Part shown: positions 1 to 8,582 of the stretch, piece by piece
How positions within the stretch are numbered: position 1 is the first letter of the stretch
Layout: each line of letters opens with the position of its first letter
Assembly: GCA_033085395.1 (NCBI GenBank)
Contig: JANQBS010000537.1
Location: forward strand, 1-15,489
Source of the DNA: Xanthoparmelia taractica
Lineage: Eukaryota > Ascomycota > Lecanoromycetes > Lecanorales > Parmeliaceae
DNA: 15,489 nucleotides
Direction: 5' to 3'
Notes under the pieces: model-generated
Told to the model about the DNA's origin: nothing
What the model saw: the letters and a program-made list of their open reading frames with translations, nothing else
Database searches by the model: none
Position numbers and translations under genes: made by a program

Positions 1-70
1 TTTTTAAAAAAAGTTGAAAAAAAGTTGAAAACGACTATGTTCAACAGATACCACACCTTTCCGACCCGTA
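1..70 (+). mobile_element. Right end of a hAT-like MITE, truncated by the window start
   Basis: The last 23 bases (48-70) are the exact reverse complement of the left terminal inverted repeat of the complete element at 10786-11061. The whole 70-base stretch matches that element's right end with only about three differences. It also carries the same subterminal tandem pair of AAAAAAAGTTG at 6-16 and 17-27. The terminal repeat faces left, so the body of this copy lies upstream of the window. If the 8-bp target duplication seen for the other copy is typical, 71-78 (CTTATAAG) should be repeated just before its missing left end. CpA and TpG are well preserved, so this copy has largely escaped RIP. 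Confidence 0.75.
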
Positions 71-660
71 CTTATAAGGTTCTTTATTCACGTTCTTCGT
101 CTTATAACCTTACATTAAAATAAGACGTGTTCTTTGATATTAATTAAAGAATCTTACGAGAATTATACTTCATAGAAAAAGATCTTCGCTTTGCGTATTA
201 TTAGTTTCCACTTTTAAAATACTAGTATAATAATCTAGATTCGCGAGCGAAGTAATTATTAAAAAGATAAGTGATATAGCTCTAGTATTCGAAGAGTTGA
301 AGAAACACAATAAGTTATCTAGGAAAGTTATCTATATTCGTATATTAATAAGCTTTTCTTTAAGTAGTACTATTACTTTTTTATAACTATTTAATATTTC
401 TTAATAGCGATAACAATATCTCTATTAATCTAAGGATTTTAATAACTCTAATTATCTCATAAATAGAAGAACTTATCTTATAGCTTATCGATAATTCTCT
501 TTTAACTCTATCTACACGATCATCTTTCAAGTATAACTATATATCGAAAACGTATACGATAGAGTTCTCCGATAGATTATAAGAGATAAAAGAAATATTA
601 TAGATACGTATTATTAAAGGTTAGCTTTTATATGCTAGACGTAAAAAATAATATTTAATA
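71..660. other. AT-rich stretch with no recognisable gene
   Basis: All reading frames are broken at short intervals and I recognise no protein, repeat or RNA gene. Base use is the same as in the coding-like tracts that follow, so this may be a more damaged part of the same unidentified element or its flank. Confidence 0.5.
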
Positions 661-662
661 TA

Positions 663-1190
663 ATAAACGCCTAGTCTACTATCTGCGACGAAATTACATT
701 ATACTTAGAAAACTTAAAAGATTATTAAGACTTCGCGAAACGTGTATATACAAAAAGGGAAAGCTATGTCTTGAAAAATAAGAGTTTAGTAAGCGTTATT
801 ATAAGTATCGTGCCTTAACTTTAATCCAAGAGTTAGCGGATTAGAAACTATAAGCTACTTGTTAAATTGAGTAATATCAGCTACTCCATCTAGGCTTCTT
901 TAATTATACGCAATGAAATATATATTGAAGTTTCACTATAGTCCTTTCAAGTACCTATGATAGTAAAGCTTATATTGTTCGTTAATGTGACTGAACGAGA
1001 CGACACTTATCTTTCTAACTTGCGAATTCCATACTCTAAGTTGATAAGCTAGCAACCTTTAATTCGATTTACTTATTGCTATTTTCGTACGAAGAGAGTT
1101 GCGACGACTAATAATCTTTATATTTATAGTTATTGTTATTTAAATATATTCGTAACCAAGCGCGAATTCCGCCTATATGAGTCTGCTTAG
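663..1190 (+). pseudogene. Unidentified degraded coding tract
   Basis: Two + strand frames share this stretch. The frame starting at 663 is fairly open to about 800. The frame that is 2 modulo 3 is fairly open from 722 to about 900. The first frame opens again from about 918 to 1190 with a single stop. The stops are mostly TAA or TAG, as expected when Gln and Trp codons are hit by RIP. The hypothetical peptide is rich in Tyr, Arg and Lys, with short readable pieces such as VTKREFRLYES near 1150-1185. I do not recognise a family. The frame change may mark an indel, an intron or chance openness, so the call rests only on low stop density. Confidence 0.28.
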
Positions 1191-1745
1191 TAGATCAACT
1201 TCGTCGATAAATAAAGACAATTAAATACATAGTAGAAATGCTATCTAGATATCTTAGGTATCTAGATAATATAAAATAGCGTTAAATCTTCATAGTAAGT
1301 CCCTATTTTAATAAGTTAAGAATTATTTATTTTAGATATACTATATTATATATAAGCTTAAAACTCATGTATCTAAAATCACAGCGTTCTCGTTTTTGAA
1401 TTTTTGGAAATCTTGTTAAATAAGTCTAAATATCGACTCCCTAAGATCTAAGAATAATAATAACTTCTTTAAGTAATATTATTCAAATCGAATTGCGTTT
1501 CTATAATGAAAGAATACTAGAAATACCTTGTTATTTATTACTATTGCGATTATATATTCCTCTTAGTATAGACTAAGAAAGTTTATATAGCTAGTTATAA
1601 AATATATTATACGTACGCTTCTAATAATCTAGATATAATACGTAAGTAAAAGTCACGATTATCTTCTTATTACTATAGTAGTATAACTTAATCTTCTATC
1701 TAATATAAGAGATCGTATCTTAAAGCGCTGAGTTCGCAAGAAGAG

Positions 1746-2099
1746 AGCTATATATATTTGACTATCTATACTAAAAGATTTCATATCGACGCTTTTAGCT
1801 ATCTTTTTCTCTATCTTAAAGATATTAACTTAATACTAATATATAAAGTAGATATATAATAGCGAAGATAGCTTCGTGAACTTATATGTAATTAAATCTC
1901 TTACTAAATTCGTTTTTGCGTTAATAGAGATTATTAATATAGATTACGCCTTAATAGATAGACTTAAAGTTATTATTACACGTTATATTATAATTCGCAT
2001 AGAATCTAAGATAGAGACTTAAGCTAATAATAGATAGATAATTAATATCTTATATATTCTTATTTCAATAGAAAGAATAGTCTCTATTATTATATAAAT
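1746..2099 (+). pseudogene. Unidentified degraded coding tract, Tyr/Arg/Gln-rich
   Basis: The frame that is 0 modulo 3 runs about 118 codons, and the interruptions are mostly TAA or TAG in positions that would suit Gln. Readable pieces include CVNRDYQYRLRLNRQT near 1915-1965. The composition, rich in Tyr, Arg and Gln with basic clusters, is that of a real nucleic-acid-associated or transposon protein rather than random AT-rich sequence. No catalytic motif was recognised. It probably belongs to the same element as the tracts before and after it. Confidence 0.28.
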
Positions 2100-2254
2100 G
2101 AAAAACTATAAGCGAGCCGTTGAGAAGATAAAGATCTTGCTCTAATTTTTAAGTGTTATTTAGTATAATAGAGATAAAGTAGTTTTCTATAGAAACAAAT
2201 AGATTAAAAGCGATATTCGAGTAAAAGATAGATATCGTAAAAAAAGAGAGTAAA

Positions 2255-4990
2255 ATCGCAGAGCTTAAAGATGGGGAAGACTTCGTTAACTATATCTACA
2301 CGACTAACGAAGAGTAGAATAATATAATTAAGCTTGATAGAATAAATAGCTTATGCATTATTTGAGAGTGTAGGTCGGCGTATTATATTTATTAAGAAAA
2401 GAGAAGATAATAACGTTTTAGTTTATAAGGAGATTATAGATTATTTTTATATTATATATAACTATAATAGATATCGAACGCTAGAAACGTAAATACTAAT
2501 TGAAAGTATAAAGAAACTTTTTATAACTCTTATTTCTCGAGAGCGTAAATGAGACTAAAAGTTGGAAAAGGCGCGAGTTAAGATTATTACCTATAGTATT
2601 CTTTAATAGACTCAAGTTATTAGAATCTATTAGCTTTCATCGCTAAAGGAGAAGAAACTCGATATAAATTATACTATATAACGTGTAGTGTGCTTTATTA
2701 TTTACTCTCGATAGATATAAATGCAGACTCAAAGTTCTTTATTCTCTATATTAGAGTAGTTAGCAGCGATCGTACTTAATACGAAAGCTTTAAAGTTCGA
2801 AGAAATATTACTAGAGTCTTTTCTAACGTCTCTGATTATTATTATTACTATCTTTCTTATAGAAATAACTCTTTATATTTAGCTAAGAATATAATTACTT
2901 ACTCTATAATAGACGAGCTTTAGAATACTCTAATAAGGAGTAGAGCTAATGTGAAATAGTATTTTAAAAGAAAGAAAGCAAGATAATACTTTTAATACGA
3001 GTTAATTTAAAGCGATAAAGACAAAGATTTTAAATAAAGAAATAATTACGAGACATGAATTAGACCCGTAACTCTTTCTTCGATATCTCGTTATACTATT
3101 AAAGATCTTTATATCTTTAGCGTCTTTAATTCTTTTTATACTTATTTTATTAAATTTTATTAATAATAAAGATTTAAAGAGTGAGGTGAGTAATCTAAAT
3201 TAATTATTATAGACTAATATATATCTCTCTCGTATAAATTGATATTAAGTTTATCTTATCTTAATTATTCTAATTGTTATATAAATATATTAAATAGCTC
3301 GTATAGAGCTTTTATATTATATAAGGTTACGATATAGATAACTTATTTCGCTAGATCGCTTAAGTCTTATGATTACGACTACGATACTAGTCACTAACAT
3401 CTCAGAGTCGTTTCTAACTATACCTTAGCTTCTTGCCCTATATAGCATTTATTTATATAACGTTCGCTGCGTGTCTCTTAATCGAGATTACTTAAAGCTT
3501 CGTTAGAGTATTTAAAGACGAGACGCGATAGTCTTTATGCTTGAGATTACGGAAACTAAATTAATATAAAAGACTTATCTATCGTATACACGTTAATTAA
3601 TAAATTTAATAACTTAAGAGACTTTACGAGACTTAGAATAAGTTACTAGCTTATAAAAATAATATCTTAAATTAAGTAATGATAAAAAGATTCGTATATC
3701 TACTTATTCAATTTTTTAATAATCTTTAATACTTTAGATAGAATATATTATAAATAAGATCGATTACTATCGCTTAGAGTTGAACTTATTAAATTAAGAG
3801 ATAGCATATTATTAATTATATTCAGACGTTTAATTAGCTAGGAGTTTCGCATTAATATAGTTTAATTATCTCATCGAAGCTTATTTAACCTATTAGACAT
3901 TATAGTATTATCGTTCTTATACTATAATCGCTAGTTAAATAGAAGAGTTCATAGAAAGTCTTATCTAGAAGTTTATATCTATAAGATAATAGAAACGCTA
4001 TCTTCGAATATGCGCCGTGAGAGAATATATTAGGATTTTAATTATTCTTTGCACGATATCGGTCGCTTTCATCGATCTATTATCCTAGATTAACTACCTC
4101 GTCACTATATTTTCCTAGCTATCTTAATTAATAATACTTTTCGCTTCTATAGTTATAATCTTATAGAAAGTTCTATTAGCATATTTACTGGCGATAGTAA
4201 TAATTCTCTTTTTAATTATACTATATCGTCTTCTTCTATAGTAAGAGTTATATTCACGAATAGCGATTACATTAGCGATGCAAGAACACTACTTTTACTT
4301 TCTCTTTATTTAGCTCTTTCTCGTAATATCGATAACTTTAAGTCTAATAGCCTTACTAAATAGCTTTATTTAAGACTTTATCTCTATAGCTAATATAATA
4401 ACTAAGAATTTATTAAAAGCGAGTAATTATTTCTTTTTCTATATAATTCTATAAGTATTATCTATTAGTGTAGTAAGTCTCTTACAACTAAGTTGCTTAT
4501 TCTTTTTTTTATTAATATTCTATTAGATATAATAGCTCGATAGAAGTAGCAAAGAAGTCTTAAGCCTAAGATTAGATAAGAAATATTTTTTTCTATCTAT
4601 ACAAATTTAATAGTAATCGATAAGAATCTTATCACGTTTTTAGTTTACTCGCTAAAGATAAATAGAGCTTATATACTTCGTTATCTTATTCTTAATCTTA
4701 GTATTTAACATTACTACCTTTAGTCTATTTTTTATAGTATAGCGTTATAATATTCTAGATCTAGTTAGATTCGATATGAATATCGGAGATTTAATCTACT
4801 CGAAAGCCATAAATTAATTATTTATTAACCTCTATTTTATGTAATTTTACTTAATAGATCTATTTTTTCTAGTACGAAACGATCGTAATTAAATGACTTG
4901 TATTGAACAAGAAGTTATTATAATCCTCGTTATGTTCCTTATTACCGCTTATTAGATATTACTAAATCAAGTAATAGCGCCGCTCTTTAG
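2255..4990 (+). pseudogene. Long unidentified degraded ORF (about 900 codons)
   Basis: One + strand frame (2 modulo 3) stays unusually open over about 2.7 kb. It includes a run of about 90 codons without a stop (4095-4365) and several other long runs. The interruptions are mainly TAA and TAG. Readable pieces include LKDGEDFVNYIYTTNEE near 2264-2314, LKASLEYLKTRRDSLYA near 3491-3540, and IFTGDSNNSLFNY near 4175-4215. Between about 2330 and 3000 the 0 modulo 3 frame is also open, so the true frame there is uncertain. I found no YxDD reverse transcriptase box, no DDE triad, no helicase motifs and no zinc knuckle. It could be a transposon protein of a family I do not know or a large host gene. 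The coordinates mark the coding-like stretch, not a defined start and stop. Confidence 0.33.
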
Positions 4991-5042
4991 ATATCTATCT
5001 ATTATTCTTTTAAAGACTAAGTAGACTAACGATAAATCGTGT

Positions 5043-5600
5043 AATAAAACGTCGTTATCATAGTATAGCGCCCTTTAGAGACTATACAAGGAATTCTACG
5101 AGGCGATCGATAGATTAATAGATTAGAAAGCTATTATTAAGAGATTATCGAAATCTAATAATATCTACACGAAGAGTCTAAATAAGAAGATAGAAGATAA
5201 CGTATCTATAATAATTATATAGAGTAAGAATCTTATAGTCAAATTACCGATAATATAACTTTCACGCGATATACTAAAATTAAGTAAAGATGCGATTAAG
5301 TAGATTAAGAAGATTAGTGTATTTATCTTAATTACTAATAAAAATATAGAATTAAGTAAGAAAGTCGCGATTTACACTTATAAAGATTTATTAATAATTC
5401 GCTAAGATATATCTTATAATGTAGAAAACTATTACGTATAGACTTAGAATTAGAGCGAGTATATTTTAACTATTAGAAAGAAGCATAGAAAGTAACTTTA
5501 GAAATATAATATAGAATTAGACTTTATAAAGATATAGAGAGATCGAAATTATAGATTATTATTAAAATGAGGTTTTAAGTGTAAACTATCGCTTATTTAT
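5043..5600 (+). pseudogene. Degraded ORF, possibly ORF1/gag-like
   Basis: This frame (0 modulo 3) differs from that of the long tract before it. It spans about 185 codons, with stops almost only at TAA or TAG. The product is charged, with a likely helical N-terminal half (FYEAIDRLID near 5094-5123), a central block (DILKLSKDAIK near 5262-5295) and a segment ELSKKVAIYTYKDLLIIR near 5352-5405. That order, a coiled-coil-like stretch followed by a short strand-rich domain, loosely recalls ORF1 of fungal Tad/I-type LINEs. I see no zinc knuckle and no downstream endonuclease or reverse transcriptase, so the resemblance is weak. It ends just before the secreted-protein remnant. Confidence 0.3.
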
Positions 5601-5649
5601 ATTATTCGATTAATTTATTCTTTAAAAAAAGATATAATATCACATATAA

Positions 5650-6276
5650 ATATCTACTAAGCTCGCTTGCGCTCTTATAGCGCTAGTCGCTATAATTTTA
5701 TTTTATTATTTATCTACTACGATAATTATAGTTTTTAAAGAATATTCGATTTTAGAGATTAATTAGCTTTTCGTCGATAAGATCTTTAGGTTAATCGCAA
5801 CGATTTTATTACTCACGTATACTATTAATTCTATTATTATCGTGTTTACGAAGACGACGAAGATGAGTACTCTCTTATCTTTTTATTCTCAAGACTCAAA
5901 TACTATATTAATCATAAATATCTTAAATATTATATCTATTATCGCGAAGAATTATATAACGATTTTTATTACAAACTTATATAAGACTAACTTGTTACTC
6001 TTACTCGAATTTAACGTCGGGGCTTTATCTATAATTAATAATTCTTCCGCTACGTTATTCTCCGAAGCTTCTTTAACGCAATACACCTTTTTAATAGAAT
6101 AGACTAGACGTATATATATCGGCCCTAATATTAATTCTAACGGTAGCAAGATCGAGAGAAGCTTTATCGACTTATTAGATATCGATATTAGCTATATAGA
6201 CGATTACTTAGTATTAATCATCTACTTTTTAGAGAATATATTAGTCTTCGATTATAATATTAATCTCTTTAATTAA
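5650..6276 (+). pseudogene. RIP-degraded secreted protein gene, thaumatin-like
   Basis: A single frame of about 208 codons is broken only by TAG at 5764 and TAG at 6100. The likely start codon at 5650 is now ATA, a G-to-A change of ATG. It is followed by a signal-peptide-like segment (STKLACALIALVA) and then a region of Thr/Ser/Ile codons that looks like a Thr/Ser-rich linker. The C-terminal part reads GPNINSNGSKIE (6121-6156) and DIDISYIDDYLVLI (6178-6222). This corresponds to the fungal thaumatin-like pattern in which a conserved VDGYSVPI segment precedes a cysteine. That cysteine now reads Tyr (TAC), as a TGC-to-TAC change would give. The frame ends at TAA 6274-6276. Thaumatin-like proteins are secreted, disulphide-rich and act on or near cell walls. 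The gene is dead. The family name rests on the C-terminal motifs by eye; the coding frame itself is much surer. Confidence 0.6.
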
Positions 6277-6403
6277 TAAAAAATCTTTTATACTAATTAG
6301 ATCGTAGACTCGATATATTTAAACTCGATCTAGAATAATTCATAACAAATCTTTCAAATTTCTTGAATATCAATGCTTTTTACTTAGTAGCGATATTATT
6401 ACT
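6277..6403. other. Short spacer after the secreted-protein remnant
   Basis: No coding signal was seen. The inverted pair TAGATCG (6298-6304) and CGATCTA (6326-6332) could form a weak stem and might be a remnant of a 3-prime element of the preceding gene, but this is only a guess. Confidence 0.3.
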
Positions 6404-6448
6404 ATACATACGGGGTGTATACATACGGAGTGCATACATACGGAGTAT
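6404..6448 (+). repeat. Three tandem copies of a 15-bp unit
   Basis: The units ATACATACGGGGTGT (6404-6418), ATACATACGGAGTGC (6419-6433) and ATACATACGGAGTAT (6434-6448) follow one another without gaps and differ by only a few bases. A degraded fourth unit may follow. They lie about 190 bp before the transposase coding region, a usual place for subterminal or promoter repeats in a DNA transposon. The repeats are less damaged than their surroundings. Confidence 0.85.
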
Positions 6449-6521
6449 ATATGCATTGTAGCGACGTTATAGCTATGCATAAGAAGTATATATGCCTTAT
6501 TACGAGTCGCGACGTTAAATT

Positions 6522-6543
6522 ATTAATGCTAAAGTGCATTAAT
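6522..6543. other. Perfect 8-bp inverted repeat (stem-loop)
   Basis: ATTAATGC at 6522-6529 is the exact reverse complement of GCATTAAT at 6536-6543, with a 6-base loop. A purine-rich run (6548-6563, containing five consecutive G) follows at once. Both lie between the tandem repeats and the transposase and may be part of the transposon's 5-prime non-coding end. A function is not shown. Confidence 0.5.
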
Positions 6544-6638
6544 CTACGAGAAAAGGGGGAGAGTTCTATTATTTTCTACTATATGTAATTCACACAGCAG
6601 TTATAGAAAGAAGTTTTCTTTATATTCTCTATATTAAA

Positions 6639-7963
6639 ATATCTATAAATAAAGCTTAGACTATTAATTATAATAACGAAATTAGACTTTAGATACTTGC
6701 TTTAATCGAAGCTAATATTGCTACTAAGATTATTACGACTATTATTAAGATCTCTTATTTTATTATTAGTTATCTATAAAAATAAGCTCGTAATAGAGAA
6801 TATAATCTTAGTAACTTTAAGAAATTACTACTTTTATATATAAGTGATACACCTAGATCTAAACGATCTTTAATTATTATTCTCGAACTTAAGAGTACTA
6901 TTTTAACTACTATACGAAAGGATCGCTATAATCGTGAAAAGACTTCGTTTATACTTACTACCGAGTAAGGAATCTTATTCACAACAGTGTTACGAGTACT
7001 TAGACGTAATAACTTTCGATTATATAAAACGATCAAAAAATCGTTTCTTACGAAGATTATAATAAAAGCTCGATATTAATTCGCTTTATAATATAAGAAC
7101 TAGACTTTAGAATAATAAAAAGACGTTATTTGAAGTAACGAAACAAGTGTGATTCTGAATCCTCGACGTGGAAGAGTGCGAGTTTGACGTTAATCTCACG
7201 AAGTCTTTATCAAGTTGATTATACGACGTCGTTTTCTAGATGCTATGAAATTCATGTTTTAAAGCTATTTTTTCTACGATAAAAAGGGATTATATTATAT
7301 TTAGAGAATCGAAACGATCAAAGAAAAGAAGATATATGCTAAGGATCTCGCGGCTATTAATAAGACTTTAAAGTCTAAGTGTAAGCTAATTTAAGAACTC
7401 GAGATCGATATACGATATATAAGCTTTCGAAATCTTTCTAATAAGAAGTTTAAATGATATTTTAATGTAAAGATTAAGAAGATTATTATTAATAAAAAGA
7501 AGGGAGAAATTAATTAATATCGCTATCAAAAAAAGGTCTGATATTTTAAAATTCTCGAATTTCTCAAGCTTATCAGATATAGATTCTTATTTCAAAGCTT
7601 TTAAAATTTGCTTAGAAGTGTAAATTAGATAGACCTAACATTATATTTATGAAGAATAAGGTCCCGACACACGCATCTAAATATTAGACCTTAATCTTTA
7701 TAATTATAAATATTCTCAGAATACTCTAATATAATAACTCGTCGAATCTTAATATAATTAAATCGTGCTAACCTTAGATAAAGCGTTAGATTACTTGAAA
7801 CGATATATCGAGAATTCGAAAGAAGATCGAAAAGCGATAAGTTTATTACTGAAATAAAGAGCTTATCTAGAAGAGAATTCAGGGGTAAATTAAGCGAATA
7901 CCTCGGTATATTACTGAAGTTATTCGTTTACGAGGCGATAATAAGTATTAAGAAGATCGTGTA
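6639..7963 (+). pseudogene. Tc1/mariner-family transposase, DD34E, inactivated by RIP
   Basis: This is the cut-and-paste transposase of a Tc1/mariner element, which acts on its terminal repeats and inserts at TA. The N-terminal helix-turn-helix region reads RLQILALIEANIA with one stop at Gln (near 6684-6722). The linker DTPRSKRS (6846-6869) corresponds to the usual GRP-type segment, and TVLRVLRRNN follows near 6990-7015. The catalytic block V-I-stop-S-N-E (7125-7142) corresponds to VIWSDE, with the first Asp now Asn at 7137. The second block KNKVPTHAS (7652-7678) corresponds to the family's DKAPAH-type motif, with Asp now Asn at 7655. NSSNLNIIKSC (7736-7768) corresponds to NSPDLNPIE, with the catalytic Glu now Lys at 7760. 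Codons 7655 and 7760 are separated by exactly 34 residues, so the type is DD34E. The C-terminus reads RIPRYITEVIRLRG near 7895-7936. The frame shifts once between about 7540 and 7600. The start at 6639 is inferred from an ATA that was probably ATG. Confidence 0.88.
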
Positions 7964-8288
7964 AGGGAGAATATACGACCCTATAATGCTACTAAGCGAG
8001 CAAATAACTATATTCGTAGCTACATGAAGAATATCTATTAGATTATAAGACTATACAAGGTTTTGATAGAAATCTCAAGAATCCCAAGCATATCAAGAGT
8101 TTTAGCGTATGTGTAGAACTTTTAATATAGATCTCCGTATTAATCGAGACTACGTTATAATTAGTAATAGCTAGTAATTATAATTTTAATAAACTCGTAA
8201 GTACTTAATTATAATACGTAATTATAATAAGATTTAAAAGCTAAATCTTTTAAAAAGAAAAGTAATTATAAGAATAAAAGCACTTAGC
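7964..8288. other. Non-coding flank between transposase and LTR-like repeat
   Basis: No coding region was recognised. Near 8110 the base use changes abruptly: CpA and TpG, present until then, almost vanish. AAGATTTA (8229-8236) and TAAATCTT (8242-8249) form a perfect 8-bp inverted repeat with a 5-base loop. CTCCGTAT at 8133-8140 is the reverse complement of the ATACGGAG core of the 15-bp repeats before the transposase, so the right end of the mariner element may lie near here. Confidence 0.4.
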
Positions 8289-8527
8289 GTAGACTAATAG
8301 AACTCGCTTAACTCGCTTGCTAGACTATAAGCTATATAATAAAGGCAAGTATCTAGTATATTTAGCGAAAGTCTTAAATACTCGCGAATTTTCTTTTTCT
8401 TTCTTTTTTTCTTAACTATTAATTCACTTAGTAATTTAGATAATTATTCTAGTACCTACGTTTATCAATCTCGCTAATTACCTAGCTGCTACGTAGCTTT
8501 ATTAAAAAGAGACCTTGCTATCTTATA
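8289..8527 (+). repeat. LTR-like direct repeat, copy 1 (239 bp)
   Basis: The sequence aligns end to end with 10658-10785 plus 11070-11180. Both copies total exactly 239 positions with no indel, and the differences are mostly C/T and A/G transitions. It contains the single, uninterrupted target site TTCTTAAC (8409-8416) at the place where copy 2 holds the MITE. The flanking sequences of the two copies are unrelated, which sets the repeat borders to within a few bases. No clear TG...CA ends survive, possibly because of RIP. It is either the 5-prime LTR of an element ending at 11180 or a solo LTR related to the Gypsy element downstream. Confidence 0.75.
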
Positions 8528-8582
8528 GTAATCTTATAATTAATATACGCTTAACTACGACGTATTAACGCTATAATTTCGA

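Noticed and set aside
5952..6149. Minus-strand ORF of 65 codons.
   Set aside because: It is a shadow of the + strand secreted-protein remnant, which has a longer frame, a signal peptide and recognisable motifs.
6184..6210. The peptide SYIDDY as a reverse transcriptase YxDD box.
   Set aside because: No other reverse transcriptase motif lies around it, and the flanking residues fit the thaumatin-like motif better.
6548..6563. Purine-rich run with five G as a retroelement polypurine tract next to an LTR.
   Set aside because: No LTR pair is found around it, and it lies in the leader of the mariner transposase.
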